DNA of 64,000 nucleotides from Parasutterella muris (GCF_943193095.1 NZ_CALPCV010000002.1:1-64000); one strand, 5' to 3'; positions 1-9,773 are shown, counted from the first letter of the stretch. Notes: generated by a model not told the origin, from the sequence alone. Translations and numbers: made by a program.

Positions 1-76
<76 letters not shown>

Positions 77-112
77 AGTTTCAAGCAATTCGGCGCAAGC
101 CGGAAAGCAATT

Positions 113-188
113 GTCCTCATCGTCTAGAGGCCTAGGACACGACCCTTTCACGGTCGGTACCGGGGTTCGAATCCCCGTGAGGACGCCA
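113..188 (+). tRNA. tRNA-Glu (anticodon TTC)
   Basis: The acceptor stem GTCCTCA pairs with TGAGGAC. The anticodon loop CTTTCAC gives TTC, and the T-arm is CGGGGTTCGAATCCCCG. The discriminator base G185 is followed by an encoded CCA at 186-188. It lies 36 bp after tRNA-Ala on the same strand, so the two are probably co-transcribed. Confidence 0.97.
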
Positions 189-200
189 CCATTTATTTTC

Positions 201-223
201 AAAGCCGCCGGTTGGGCGGCTTT
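201..223 (+). terminator. Intrinsic terminator of the tRNA transcript
   Basis: The hairpin AAAGCCGCC / GGCGGCTTT has a 5-nt loop and lies 12 bp after tRNA-Glu. The T-run is imperfect, but a T-rich stretch follows. Confidence 0.7.
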
Positions 224-578
224 GCTGTTTCTGCGGTTTGTTTTTTCTTCGTACCTCTGTCAGGCGCGGAATCGTTTTTTTTCTCTCCGGGATTCTCCTT
301 GGTTCGTGATCAGGGTCACGCGCAGAAGTTTCCTACATCCTATTTTCCCGAGTGCGCCAATTTTTGACAATATAAACGGGTTGAACTTCCGTCAAATCTT
401 CGGAATATTGGGCGTACCTTTTAATCGTTATTATTGAACGGTCATAGGATCGGGCAATATGTCAAGAGGATCATTTCTTTTTGTCTTTTTTGTGATCGAG
501 TACATTTAAATTTGGGCTGAGGCGTAAATTGCGCTTCAGACGTCATGTGATTTTCTTATCGACACAAGGAAAAGGTGT
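224..578. other. Intergenic region, no gene seen
   Basis: A 108-codon open frame that starts inside tRNA-Glu and runs to 437 shows no protein-like composition and has no ribosome site. The AraC-family gene downstream is preceded by AAGGAAAAGG at about 567-576, its likely ribosome binding site. No confident promoter could be called. Confidence 0.5.
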
Positions 579-1487
579 ATGCAGAGCAGAAAAAGCGAAA
601 AAGGCCGTCAGGCCGCAAAAACACTCTGCGAAGAACTTAAGACACTGATTGAAGATAAATGGCAAAAACATGACGAGGGTTGGCGCAAGGTTCCGGACCT
701 CAATCTTCACGTGATCACAGAAGATACGATCGATAAAAACTGCTTTTACACTCTTTCGGTCGCCATTATTGTTCAGGGGTACAAGGTTATTGATATCGGT
801 TCACTCAGATATTCCTACGGCGGCGACACGATGATTGTTACATCGGTTGAAATTCCGACGTCCTTTAGGATTGAAGGAGCCTGCAAAGAAGAACCGTTTA
901 TTTCTGTCTCGCTTAAATTGGATCCTCAGCTGCTTTCTGAATTAATGGAGAAAATGCCCGACAGCCTGCCGACCTGTGATTCGGAGCCCAATGCCTTCTG
1001 TGTCGCCAAGCCTTCTGCGGAAATTGTCAATGCGTTCGAAAGACTGATCCGACTATCGGACAACCCGCAGCATATGCAGATGCTTCTGCCATCCGTCCTT
1101 CGAGAAATTCATTACTACGCACTGACAGACGGTCAATGCGCCAATCTGAGAGCGCTCTGTATTCAAGACATGCCGAATCAGCGAATCGCAAGGGTCGTGC
1201 AGTGGATCAAAGAACACTACAAAGAACCTCTTCGTATTCAAACACTGGCAGAAATGTCCTTTATGGCTCCGTCCACTTTCCATGCGCACTTTAAGGCGGT
1301 GACTTCTCAGTCGCCGCTCCAGTACCAGAAAAGACTGAGACTCCATGAGGCCAGACGTCTGATGCTTTATCAGAACTACTCTGCTACTGCCGCAGCCTTT
1401 GAAGTCGGTTACCAGAGTGTTCAGCAGTTCTGTCGAGAATATAAGCGGCTTTTTGGCAAATCTCCGGCCAGAGATATTGCTGTTTAG
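579..1487 (+). CDS. AraC-family transcriptional regulator (YqhC-like)
   Basis: This 302-residue protein has the architecture of the AraC_N/YqhC group. An N-terminal effector-type domain spans about residues 40-190. A C-terminal double helix-turn-helix (about 200-298) contains the typical stretch RIQTLAEMSFMAPSTFHAHF and the second-helix signature VGYQSVQQFCREYKRLFG. The family activates or represses neighbouring metabolic genes by binding DNA as a monomer or dimer. An AAGGAAAAGG ribosome site precedes the ATG. The next gene, an alpha/beta hydrolase, starts 137 bp downstream on the same strand and is the obvious candidate target. The effector cannot be read from the sequence. The family call is firm; the regulon is inference. 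Confidence 0.9.
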   Translation: MQSRKSEKGRQAAKTLCEELKTLIEDKWQKHDEGWRKVPDLNLHVITEDTIDKNCFYTLSVAIIVQGYKVIDIGSLRYSYGGDTMIVTSVEIPTSFRIEGACKEEPFISVSLKLDPQLLSELMEKMPDSLPTCDSEPNAFCVAKPSAEIVNAFERLIRLSDNPQHMQMLLPSVLREIHYYALTDGQCANLRALCIQDMPNQRIARVVQWIKEHYKEPLRIQTLAEMSFMAPSTFHAHFKAVTSQSPLQYQKRLRLHEARRLMLYQNYSATAAAFEVGYQSVQQFCREYKRLFGKSPARDIAV

Positions 1488-1624
1488 TCAGACGCACCCG
1501 AAGCGGAATGAAAGATTTGAATCATTGAAATTAAGAAAGTTTCCGCTTGTTTTTCGTCTGCTGCCACTGCCTAACGAATAAAATAAGAAGGATATGCAAA
1601 TAACCAACCGATCAAGGAGAAGTC

Positions 1625-2401
1625 ATGACTATTGAATATACCGGCTCGCTTCAGGGAAGCGTCAGAAAACATACCGAAGCGACGCTTCGTGAGACTTTTG
1701 TCAATGCTTACGTGGTGCTTCCGGAAGCAGGCGGCGCGCCCAAAGTCGGTCTGCTGAACGAGTTCGCAAATGAAACCGCATCGCACCCGACCGTTGTCTT
1801 TATGCACGGAAGCTCCGGCGTCAATGCGCAGATTAAAACGTTTGCTTATTGGCTTGCCGATGCGCTGCGCGTCGCGGTTGTGATTCCCGATTCTATGCAG
1901 ACAAAAGATCGTCTGATCTATTCTTCTCCTGTTCCGGCCGCTGACTATGAGGATGTTCACGGCATGCGTTTGGCTGAACTCAATTACGCAATGCGCGAAC
2001 TTAAAAACGTTCCCTGGTGCGACGGACGAGTGATCATTGCAGGAACCAGCGAAGGCGGTGTCACTGCGGCACGCTACAAACCGGAAGAAGGCATGATCGC
2101 AGAAAAGGGCCGCATGATCTTCTCCTGGTCCTGCGAAGACAATTATCACGTTGCCTCTCATAACTCATACCTTCCGGATACGCTTCCGGTGCTCAATGTC
2201 ATGAGTGCAACGGATAAATTCTTCAGTCAGGTCAATAGCTACCTCGATAATCCCAGCGCTTTGGGGCATGCGGGCAAAGTGCTTGCGAGCAATCCGAACG
2301 CGCAGATTGTGCTGTTGCCCGGTGCGCCGCACACACTCTTCAATCTGCCCGCTGCAAGAGATGCGGCAGCCGCGTTCCTGACTCGGGTCCTGAGAAGCTA
2401 A
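1625..2401 (+). CDS. Alpha/beta hydrolase, dienelactone-hydrolase-like
   Basis: This 258-residue cytoplasmic protein has no signal peptide and shows the alpha/beta hydrolase landmarks. An oxyanion-type HGSSG lies at 61-65. The nucleophile elbow GTSEGG gives Ser142. A likely acid is Asp197 in SATDKFF, and the likely catalytic His is His236 in GAPHTLF. The substrate cannot be assigned; esters or lactones of small organic molecules are typical for the family. A ribosome site AAGGAGAAGTC immediately precedes ATG 1625. The gene sits behind an AraC-family regulator and ends in a strong terminator, so it looks like a small regulated unit. Confidence 0.85.
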   Translation: MTIEYTGSLQGSVRKHTEATLRETFVNAYVVLPEAGGAPKVGLLNEFANETASHPTVVFMHGSSGVNAQIKTFAYWLADALRVAVVIPDSMQTKDRLIYSSPVPAADYEDVHGMRLAELNYAMRELKNVPWCDGRVIIAGTSEGGVTAARYKPEEGMIAEKGRMIFSWSCEDNYHVASHNSYLPDTLPVLNVMSATDKFFSQVNSYLDNPSALGHAGKVLASNPNAQIVLLPGAPHTLFNLPAARDAAAAFLTRVLRS

Positions 2402-2424
2402 CACTCACTAAAACCTGAATTCTG

Positions 2425-2463
2425 TGCCTCCTCGGAAGATAAGTCCGGGAGGCATTTCTATTT
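2425..2463 (+). terminator. Intrinsic terminator after the hydrolase gene
   Basis: TGCCTCC pairs with GGAGGCA across a 16-nt loop, followed by TTTCTATTTTT. Confidence 0.75.
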
Positions 2464-2516
2464 TTGCGCTGCGGATGACCCTCAAAGTGAGTTGACCTTC
2501 GTTAAAACAAAAGCGC

Positions 2517-2544
2517 AATAAAAAACCGCCTCTTTTGAGGCGGT
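2517..2544 (-). terminator. Intrinsic terminator of the DcuC-family gene
   Basis: ACCGCCTC / GAGGCGGT is a perfect 8-bp stem with a TTTT loop. On the minus strand it is followed by a run of Ts. It lies 24 bp beyond the stop codon of the carrier gene. Confidence 0.85.
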
Positions 2545-2567
2545 CTTGGCAGACTAATGTCAAGTGT

Positions 2568-3947
2568 TTAGAAGAGCACAGAGACAATGATCAGCATGGT
2601 GAGGTAGCCGACAACGCAGGGGATTGCCGTTCTCTTGATAATGGCAAACGGACTGACCTTTGCGAAGCCGGACACGATAATGATGACGCCTGCGACCGGA
2701 GAGAGAGCGCGGAGCATTTCAGAAGCAGTGTGCATCATCAGCATGATGGCGATACCGTTGGAGTTGAGGTGCTGAGCGACATCCGGGATGACGTGGGCCA
2801 AGCTGGTGAAGGCGGCAACACCGGAACCGGTAAGGACTGTCACGACACCGATGATCGCGGAAAGCACAACACCGGTACCTGTAACACCGAGACCGCAGTT
2901 CTTAGCGATATCGATGAGGTAAGTAATAAGGCCGACCTGCTGCAGACCTTTAGCAAAGAAGGCGGCAACGAAGATAAGACCGACAGTACTTGTCAGGATA
3001 CTGCCCATGCCTTTGAACATTGCAAACGAAAGATCGAAGGATTCTTTGGCTTTGCGACGGACAACAAGGTCAACAAGGAAACAGACGAACCAAGAGAGGA
3101 ACATCGCTGTGGCAACGTTCATCGTAATGGTCTTGTAAACCATCTTGTTGAAGATCAGCAGAAGAACCAGAGGAAGAACCGGCATTGCTGCGTAAATCAG
3201 AGGAGTCTTCTCGATTTCTTTTCTCTTGGCTTCAAGCTCAGCGATGTCGGCAACCTCGCCGTGAACATTGTCTTTCTTGTCGAAGTATCTCTGAACAATC
3301 ACGTGTGTGATTGCCATAACGAGAACGACCGGAGCGGCCATAACAAGCTGATAAGAGACAAGGTATTCAACCGGGTCAAGGTGCACCAATTCGGCAGCCA
3401 TAACCGCGACACCGGAGGCAGGCGCGTAACCGACGCAGAGGACGCTCGCGACAACCGCGGCTGCGGCAAGAGGAGAACAGCCGACGCTGATGATGAGCGG
3501 ATAAACCGTCACGATCAAAAGCATGGCAAGACCAGCGGCCGAAGTGATCACGAGACCGAGGCAGTGGCCGACAATGAACACGAGACCCAGGATCAGGTAC
3601 GGATTCTTAAGAAGTTGAATCGGCTTTGCGCAGACTGTGACGAAGCGGTCGGAAGCGCCGACAGCCTGCATGTATGCAGCGAAACCGCCGGAGACCAGAA
3701 TGATGAAACCGACGCCGGCAATCTGTGTGCGGCAGATCGCGCGGAATAATTCGAAGAAATCGAAACCGAGTAAACCGGTTGCGGCAGCGTTCTTCGGAAG
3801 GAAGTTCGTTGCACCGTTCATAACAGCCAAAACGTTGAGCAGAAGACTGGCAAGGAAAAGAACCATATTAACTTGGAACTTTTTAATAATCGCCCAGCCG
3901 GTGAGCACAACAATAACGGCTGACAAAATCAGCGTAAGAGATTGCAT
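2568..3947 (-). CDS. DcuC-family anaerobic C4-dicarboxylate carrier
   Basis: This 459-residue integral membrane protein has about 12-14 predicted hydrophobic segments across its whole length and a charged cytoplasmic loop around 235-255. Its composition and motifs, such as a VLTGSGVAAF re-entrant-type stretch and an APASGVAV stretch, match the DcuC/ArsB superfamily. Known members exchange or take up succinate, fumarate and related C4-dicarboxylates under anaerobic conditions, which suits a gut asaccharolytic bacterium. AAAGGAG lies 5 bp upstream of the ATG. The gene is monocistronic with its own terminator. The exact substrate is inference. Confidence 0.85.
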   Translation of the reverse strand: MQSLTLILSAVIVVLTGWAIIKKFQVNMVLFLASLLLNVLAVMNGATNFLPKNAAATGLLGFDFFELFRAICRTQIAGVGFIILVSGGFAAYMQAVGASDRFVTVCAKPIQLLKNPYLILGLVFIVGHCLGLVITSAAGLAMLLIVTVYPLIISVGCSPLAAAAVVASVLCVGYAPASGVAVMAAELVHLDPVEYLVSYQLVMAAPVVLVMAITHVIVQRYFDKKDNVHGEVADIAELEAKRKEIEKTPLIYAAMPVLPLVLLLIFNKMVYKTITMNVATAMFLSWFVCFLVDLVVRRKAKESFDLSFAMFKGMGSILTSTVGLIFVAAFFAKGLQQVGLITYLIDIAKNCGLGVTGTGVVLSAIIGVVTVLTGSGVAAFTSLAHVIPDVAQHLNSNGIAIMLMMHTASEMLRALSPVAGVIIIVSGFAKVSPFAIIKRTAIPCVVGYLTMLIIVSVLF

Positions 3948-4089
3948 AAAGGCTCCTTTGGGATATTTAGGATTATTAAATTGTTAATAATTATATCTGC
4001 CCAATAGCCTTTAGAAGTTATTTTTTTCGATTTTTCTGGAAACGAACGAATTAAATCGGCTGCAGCTGAAGGTTTCCGCAAAAAAGTGC

Positions 4090-5022
4090 TCAATTATTGG
4101 GCTGAAACTTTTTTTCGGATTGAGCTGAAGCGGATTTCTCGGCCGCTTCATTAAGCAGTTTCTCTTCTCTTTTGGTAAAGACCGTCGCGAACATTCCGGC
4201 AATGCAGACGCATATCATGCCAAGGATGGACAGCAGAGACGGTATATTGCCGAACAGGACGATGCCGATGAGCTCCGAGAAAGGAATAGCGGAGAAACCG
4301 AGACAGGCGGCAAGAAGCATATTTCCGCCCATCCATGCCCGGGTAGCTGCAAGCATGCCGCCGGTTGCGAAGAGTCCCATTAAGGCAAGGGGAATACAGT
4401 TGTCCAAGGTCGGTTTGTGGAAACCGTCCGTAAAGAGGAGCACCCCGAGCGCGGCGCCAATCATGCTTGTGAAAGCGAAATAAAACACCACGCGCTGAGA
4501 CGGCTCCTTGACACGGCCTAAAAATCTCAGCTGCCAGTAGCCGAATAAGTCAATCAGCGCAACCGAAAGACATAGCAGGCAGGCGATAAATTCGCTTTCG
4601 GAGAAGTTTGGGCGCACAAGAAGAACAATTCCGAGAAAGCCTAGTGCGATAGCGCCGATTGAGCCCCACGGTGCGCTACGTTTCTGGATGCGGCTCAAAA
4701 TAATAAAGTTAGCCGCTAAAAAGAGCGGCGTGCAGTAGGTCAGCGTGATATTGGTGCCTAAAGGAAGTTTTCCCAGAGTAAAGAACCAGATCGCAACCGA
4801 GGCAAAACCGTAGAAATCGCGCTTTAAGTGCAGAAATGGGTACTGAGTTTTAAGCGAGCAGCCTTTCGCTACGCAAAGGCAGAGGATAAAAACAGTCGTG
4901 AACGCTGAGCGGTAAAAAACCAGCTCGAGCGAACCGAATGTTCCGTTGCAGAATTTTACGCATGCGGCCATGGCCGAAAAACAGGCCGCCGCAGCAATTG
5001 CCCATAAAGACTGTCGCAGCAT
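4090..5022 (-). CDS. DMT-superfamily permease (two EamA repeats)
   Basis: This 310-residue protein has ten hydrophobic segments arranged as two EamA-type halves. The N-terminal half (about 5-135) ends in a segment GFLGIVLLVRP, which is characteristic of EamA repeats. A polar tail rich in Glu, Lys and Ser follows residue 285. Such proteins export or import small metabolites such as amino acids or nucleosides; no substrate can be named. It begins 45 bp after the glycosyltransferase gene on the same strand, but a terminator lies between them, so independent expression is likely. Confidence 0.85.
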   Translation of the reverse strand: MLRQSLWAIAAAACFSAMAACVKFCNGTFGSLELVFYRSAFTTVFILCLCVAKGCSLKTQYPFLHLKRDFYGFASVAIWFFTLGKLPLGTNITLTYCTPLFLAANFIILSRIQKRSAPWGSIGAIALGFLGIVLLVRPNFSESEFIACLLCLSVALIDLFGYWQLRFLGRVKEPSQRVVFYFAFTSMIGAALGVLLFTDGFHKPTLDNCIPLALMGLFATGGMLAATRAWMGGNMLLAACLGFSAIPFSELIGIVLFGNIPSLLSILGMICVCIAGMFATVFTKREEKLLNEAAEKSASAQSEKKFQPNN

Positions 5023-5029
5023 AAGTATA

Positions 5030-5060
5030 AAAAAGGCGGGAAATACGATTTCTCCCGTCC
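5030..5060 (-). terminator. Terminator between the glycosyltransferase and DMT genes
   Basis: On the minus strand a bulged stem pairs GACGGGAGAAAT with ATTTCCCGCC and is followed by TTTTTT. It lies just after the glycosyltransferase stop codon. Confidence 0.7.
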
Positions 5061-5067
5061 TTATAGT

Positions 5068-6009
5068 TTATCGATTTGCTTTGAGGCAGTCGTCGATTGC
5101 GGTAATAACTTCATCGACTTCAGGCCATCTGCCCTTTCTGCCGACAATAATGTTTTTATCGTTCCACGGACTGGTGCGGTCAATGTCGGTTACGCCGACA
5201 ATAGTGACCTGAGGCGCTCCGACAGCTGCCGCAATGTGACTGACTCCGGAGTCGTTGGCGATAACGATTGCGGCTTTTGAACAAAGTGCTGCGAAGTTGC
5301 CAAGTGACGTGGGCTCGTAAATAGTCGCGTCCGGTGCCGCCAGGCGGGAAACTTCCGCCTCGTCGGCAGCCGGGAAGACCACGGGTTCAATACCGCGGTC
5401 GCGCAGCGGCTTCACGAGTTCATTGAAATGCTTCCAATATTTTTCCTTGCCTTCGTGACGTCCTTTGGCAATCGGCGCCAAAATCGCGTAGCGCGAAGGA
5501 AGATGAATTTTCTGCGCCAGATTGCGCGCGCCGGCTTCATTGCGTTTGGCAAGCTTCATATTGATGCGTTTGGTGAGCTTGGAGTAGGGCGGCTTAATGC
5601 CCCAGCTCTTGAGCGCTTCATAGGCGACATACCAAAAGCGTTCGACTTCGTGCATTCTCGGAGGCTCCGGAATCGCATGCTCCAGTAAAAGGCTGCGGCC
5701 GTCCGTGGCGAGCCCTGTACAGCTGATGCCGGCCATCTTAAAAAGAAGGGCTGAGCCGAGGGAATTCGGCATCAGGAGTCCTCTCGGACGCTCGACAGTC
5801 GCAGCAAGCTCTCGAATGCGCTTAATGTCGTCCAGAAGGTTCCCTTCAATCGGATCAAATCTTCGGTTAGTTCCTTCAAACAGCTGCCCGACAAAGGGTT
5901 TGCCGACCAGATAAAGCTGAAATCCGGCCGCTTCCAGCAAATTAAGGGCGGGCATCGTCATGACCGCGTCGCCGATATGATTCGGCAGTCTTACAAAAAG
6001 TATTGCCAT
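5068..6009 (-). CDS. Glycosyltransferase family 9 (ADP-heptosyltransferase-like)
   Basis: This protein of about 313 residues opens with MAILFVRLPNHIGDAVM, the typical N-terminus of GT9 heptosyltransferases with the conserved GD pair. Its C-terminal donor-binding part contains IANDSGVSHIAAAVGAP, the usual D/E-SG-x-H signature. Family members (WaaC, WaaF, WaaQ) add heptose to the lipopolysaccharide inner core at the inner membrane. An upstream in-frame TTG at 6036 is possible, but homology-like sequence starts at the ATG at 6009, which I chose. It is divergent from msbA, which fits a lipopolysaccharide role. The individual Waa identity is not resolved. Confidence 0.85.
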   Translation of the reverse strand: MAILFVRLPNHIGDAVMTMPALNLLEAAGFQLYLVGKPFVGQLFEGTNRRFDPIEGNLLDDIKRIRELAATVERPRGLLMPNSLGSALLFKMAGISCTGLATDGRSLLLEHAIPEPPRMHEVERFWYVAYEALKSWGIKPPYSKLTKRINMKLAKRNEAGARNLAQKIHLPSRYAILAPIAKGRHEGKEKYWKHFNELVKPLRDRGIEPVVFPAADEAEVSRLAAPDATIYEPTSLGNFAALCSKAAIVIANDSGVSHIAAAVGAPQVTIVGVTDIDRTSPWNDKNIIVGRKGRWPEVDEVITAIDDCLKANR

Positions 6010-6100
6010 ATAAACTGTTGCAAAGTAAGAAACCAAGATAAGTAGTCTAACGCCAAGACAGACATTAAACTATTCCGAACTGAAACTAGAGAGGTTTTCT

Positions 6101-7873
6101 TTGAAAGTTAATCCCGTAAATAAAGAACCGCTTTACCGACTTTTTTCGTATCTTCCGCCGTACAAAGGGTACATTTTTCTGGCTCTGATCGCAATGGTTA
6201 TTGCTGCGGCGACATCGTCACTGATGGCGCTGCTCATGGGCAAACTGACGGATTTGGGCTTTTATCAGAAAAACGGTCTGGTGGCGATCTGGGCGCCGAT
6301 CGCGTTGATCGGAATCTCGGTGCTCCACGGAGGCGGACAGTTCTGTAGCTCGTATCTGCTTCAGATGGTGTCACAGAAGGTTCTGGTCCAGATTCGAGGT
6401 CTCATGTTTGACAACATGATCCGCTGGCCGGAAGAAACCGTGCAGCAGGAGCAGTCCGGAAGAGTGGTTTCAAGATTTGTCAATGAAGCCTCCCAGGCGC
6501 TCTCGAGTGCCTCAGAAGTTCTTACTGTTTTGGTGCGAGACTCTTTGCAGGTCATTGCGCTGATGTGTGTGCTTTTGTGGCATAACTGGCAGCTGACCGC
6601 GGTGACTTTGGTGGTCGCGCCCTTCTTAGTCGTTATTCTCAGAACCGTCAGTAAAAAACTGAAAAAACTCACCAGCGACAGTCAAGTGACTTTCGGCGCC
6701 ATGCTCAACGTGCTTGGCGAGACTTATAAATCCGAGCGTCTTATCAAGGTTTATGACGCATATAAGTTCGAGGCCGAACGCTTTGGGCACGTCAATCGTC
6801 GTCTGCAGGGCCTGACGATGCGTCAGCAGGTTGTTAAGGGGCTGGGCACCCCACTCACCCAGCTCGTTTCTATGTGCGGAGTCTCCGTCGTGGTTTTCGT
6901 TGCCCTGGTTCAGGCGCAGCACGGAACGCTTTCTCTGTCTGAATTCGTAACTTATATTTCAGCGATGCTGCTGATGATGCCCGCGATCCGTAAACTCGCG
7001 AATCTCAACGGAACGATCGCGAGAATGGCAGCGGCCGCGGAAAGTCTTTTCCAAATGATCGATGTCCCTCTGGAAAAAGATCCGGGCACAAAAATACTTG
7101 GAAGAGCTAAGGGCAAAGTCGAATTTAGAAATGTCTGCTACAAATATCCTCAGGCGCTTGAGCCTTCTCTCAAAGATTTCAGCCTGAAGGTTGAAGCAGG
7201 CTCAATGGTGGCATTGGTCGGCGCATCCGGCGCGGGTAAAAGCACCATCATTAATATGATTCCCCGCTTCATGATTCCTGCCTCGGGAGAAATCCTCATG
7301 GACGATATCCCGCAGAATGAGCTGACGCTTGCAAGTATTCGCGAACAGATTGCGATTGTCACGCAGGAAGTCATGCTTTTTGACGACACAATCGCTGCCA
7401 ATATCGCATTCGGTGCGGGCAGAGAGGTCTCGGAAGAGGAAATTATGAAGGCTGCTGAAGCGGCTTATCTGCTTCCCTTGATTCAAAGTCTTCCCGAAGG
7501 CATCAATACCCGCATCGGCGAGTCCGGCGCGAAGCTCTCGGGCGGACAGCGTCAGCGCGTTTCTATCGCGCGGGCTCTGCTTAAGAACGCGCCGATTCTT
7601 CTTCTTGATGAGGCAACGAGCGCGCTCGACACCGAAAGTGAGAAATATATTCAAGCCTCTCTCGATAAGCTGAGAAGCGGCAGAACCAGCTTTGTTGTTG
7701 CGCATCGTCTCTCAACTATTGTGGATGCCGACTGCATTGTTGTTCTCGATCAGGGCGCGATTGTGGAAACCGGTACTCATTTTGAACTACTGCAGAAGGA
7801 CGGACCTTATGCGCATCTGTATAAGATTCAGTTCAGCAAGCAGGTCGATAAGCATCATTCAGAGGGGAAATAA
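6101..7873 (+). CDS. msbA: Lipid A export ATP-binding/permease protein MsbA
   Basis: This is a 590-residue ABC half-transporter. Six membrane segments lie in the first ~310 residues. The nucleotide-binding domain carries Walker A GASGAGKST (about 374-382), signature LSGGQRQR (about 478-485), Walker B ILLLDEATSALD and an H-loop in VVAHRLST. MsbA homodimers flip lipid A-core across the inner membrane. The start is a TTG at 6101, preceded by GAGAGG at a normal distance; no ATG fits as well. It is divergent from a heptosyltransferase-like gene. An alternative name is a generic multidrug exporter, but the length, the domain order and the neighbour favour MsbA. Confidence 0.88.
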   Translation: MKVNPVNKEPLYRLFSYLPPYKGYIFLALIAMVIAAATSSLMALLMGKLTDLGFYQKNGLVAIWAPIALIGISVLHGGGQFCSSYLLQMVSQKVLVQIRGLMFDNMIRWPEETVQQEQSGRVVSRFVNEASQALSSASEVLTVLVRDSLQVIALMCVLLWHNWQLTAVTLVVAPFLVVILRTVSKKLKKLTSDSQVTFGAMLNVLGETYKSERLIKVYDAYKFEAERFGHVNRRLQGLTMRQQVVKGLGTPLTQLVSMCGVSVVVFVALVQAQHGTLSLSEFVTYISAMLLMMPAIRKLANLNGTIARMAAAAESLFQMIDVPLEKDPGTKILGRAKGKVEFRNVCYKYPQALEPSLKDFSLKVEAGSMVALVGASGAGKSTIINMIPRFMIPASGEILMDDIPQNELTLASIREQIAIVTQEVMLFDDTIAANIAFGAGREVSEEEIMKAAEAAYLLPLIQSLPEGINTRIGESGAKLSGGQRQRVSIARALLKNAPILLLDEATSALDTESEKYIQASLDKLRSGRTSFVVAHRLSTIVDADCIVVLDQGAIVETGTHFELLQKDGPYAHLYKIQFSKQVDKHHSEGK

Positions 7874-8040
7874 CCCATTCGTGAGAGCGTAAAATGAGTA
7901 TGCGTTCTCATGATACGAAATTTTAATTTCTCTTACTGAAAAAATTATTCTATAAAGCCAAGAAATTCCTAAAAATTATGATTAAATAAACTCTGTTTTA
8001 AAAGAAAAACACCGTTAATCATCTTTTTCTGGGATTTTTT

Positions 8041-9564
8041 ATGGAAACACCGACACAGATGGGAACGTTTTCGAAATTATCGAAAACTGTCGCGCTTTTC
8101 CTTGCGCCATTGCTCGCTCTTTTGCTCTATCTGGTACTGCCGGATTCTTATGTGAACGGTTCAGGCCAAACAGTCGCCATTACACATGCGGCTAAAGCCT
8201 GTCTTGCTATTCTGTTATGGATGGCGCTCTGGTGGTTTACAGAGACCGTTCCGATTGCCGTTACTGCACTGCTTCCGATTGTGCTGTATCCCTTATGCGA
8301 CGTAAATACGCTCGCTAAAACACTCGTTCCGTATGCTTCCGACACAATCTACCTGTTCTTAGGCGGCTTCCTGCTTGCAGCCGGCATCCAGCGCTGGGGG
8401 CTCGATAAGCGTATCGCGCTCAAGACGCTGCAGATTGTCGGCACATCGCCCGGCGCAATTATTGCCGGCATGATGGTCGCTACGGGTTTCATTTCCATGT
8501 GGGTGTCCAACACGGCGACCGCCGCCATGATGGTGCCGATCGCAATGGCGGTCATGTCTGTTGTTCGTCAAAGCTCGTCCTCTCCCACAATTACTAAAGG
8601 AGAAAGAAATTTCGGCATCTGTGTGTTGCTGGCTGTAGCGTACGGCGCCTCGATCGGCGGTATGGGCACCATTATCGGTTCGCCTCCGAACGGTATCTTT
8701 GTCCGTTTCGTGCAGCAAACCTACGGCATTGATATATCGATTTTCGACTGGATGAAGGTCGGTATGCCGGTTGTCCTGATCCTGATGCCTTTAAGCTGGC
8801 TTCTTTTAACCAAGGTGCTTTTCCGTGAACAGATCAAGAAAATTGAAGGCGGAAAGGAATGGATTAAAGAAGAACTGATTTCTCTGGGCAAACTTTCCAA
8901 AGGTGAAACTGTTGTTCTGATTGTCTTTGTTGTGACTGTGATTCTCTGGTGCTTCGGCGCTCAGATCCGCTCGTTCACGATTGACGGCGTTCGTCCCTTC
9001 AAGCAGGTTAGCGACGCGATTATTGCGATGGCTGCCGGTATCTCGCTCTTCTGTATCCCGGTGGACTTCAAAAGAGGCGAGCGCGCTCTGGACTGGAAGC
9101 ACTGCGACAGTATTCCCTGGGATGTGCTTCTGCTCTTTGGCGGCGGCCTTACGATGGCTGCGACCATTCAGGCAACCGGTTCGGCTCAGCTAATTGCCGC
9201 TCAGGCCGCTTCCTTTACCGGCCTTCCTCCTGTGGCAGTTGTTATCGGTGTGGCTGCGCTGGTTATTTTTGCGACGGAATTCACTTCCAATACAGCGCTT
9301 GCTGCGACCATGCTTCCGCTTCTAGCCGCGGCGGCTCCCGTACTTGGCATTCCTGTTGAGCAGGTTCTGCTAGTGACGACACTTGGCGCCTCTGCCGCTT
9401 TCATGATGCCGGTTGCGACACCTCCGAACGCGATTATCTTCGGAACAGGTCACATTCAGATTGGCGATATGATCAAAGCCGGCTTCTGGCTGAACGTTAT
9501 TTCTATATTCGTGATTGCCGGAGTCTGTATGGTGCTTGGAGGAGTTCTGAGCCTGACTAATTGA
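8041..9564 (+). CDS. SLC13/DASS-family sodium-coupled dicarboxylate carrier
   Basis: This 507-residue membrane protein carries both SNT motifs that form the sodium and substrate sites of the DASS family. One is WVSNTATAAMMVP in the N-terminal half, and the second is TSNTALAATMLP near residue 420. The motif TPPNAIIFGTG follows the second, as in VcINDY-type carriers. Known members import succinate, fumarate, malate or citrate with Na+. With the DcuC-like gene it makes two dicarboxylate carriers within 7 kb, consistent with organic-acid use. A 167-bp gap separates it from msbA, so it is probably transcribed separately. The substrate is inferred. Confidence 0.88.
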   Translation: METPTQMGTFSKLSKTVALFLAPLLALLLYLVLPDSYVNGSGQTVAITHAAKACLAILLWMALWWFTETVPIAVTALLPIVLYPLCDVNTLAKTLVPYASDTIYLFLGGFLLAAGIQRWGLDKRIALKTLQIVGTSPGAIIAGMMVATGFISMWVSNTATAAMMVPIAMAVMSVVRQSSSSPTITKGERNFGICVLLAVAYGASIGGMGTIIGSPPNGIFVRFVQQTYGIDISIFDWMKVGMPVVLILMPLSWLLLTKVLFREQIKKIEGGKEWIKEELISLGKLSKGETVVLIVFVVTVILWCFGAQIRSFTIDGVRPFKQVSDAIIAMAAGISLFCIPVDFKRGERALDWKHCDSIPWDVLLLFGGGLTMAATIQATGSAQLIAAQAASFTGLPPVAVVIGVAALVIFATEFTSNTALAATMLPLLAAAAPVLGIPVEQVLLVTTLGASAAFMMPVATPPNAIIFGTGHIQIGDMIKAGFWLNVISIFVIAGVCMVLGGVLSLTN

Positions 9565-9584
9565 GTTCTGTCATTGAAAAACGG

Positions 9585-9624
9585 AAACAGCTGTGTTCTT
9601 CCCTAGAAGACACGGCTGTTTTTT
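9585..9624 (+). terminator. Intrinsic terminator after the SLC13 carrier
   Basis: AAACAGCTGTGTTCTTC pairs with GAAGACACGGCTGTTT (two mismatches) around a CCTA loop, and a T-run follows. Confidence 0.8.
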
Positions 9625-9773
9625 GCTTATAGGAATAGGCAAAACTTGGAGAAAATCTCATAACGGACACGCCTTGGCTAATTCTATGATGACAACTGTT
9701 GAATTACAGGTTCCCGCTGAAAGTCTTAAATTACTTAAAACGGGTTTGTTATTACTAAGTATGAGTACGAAGC

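Noticed and set aside
2535..3749. 404-codon open frame antisense to the DcuC-family gene
   Set aside because: The translation is dominated by Asp, His, Asn and Arg with no hydrophobic core or motif, as expected for the reverse strand of a membrane-protein gene. The minus-strand carrier has a ribosome site and terminator.
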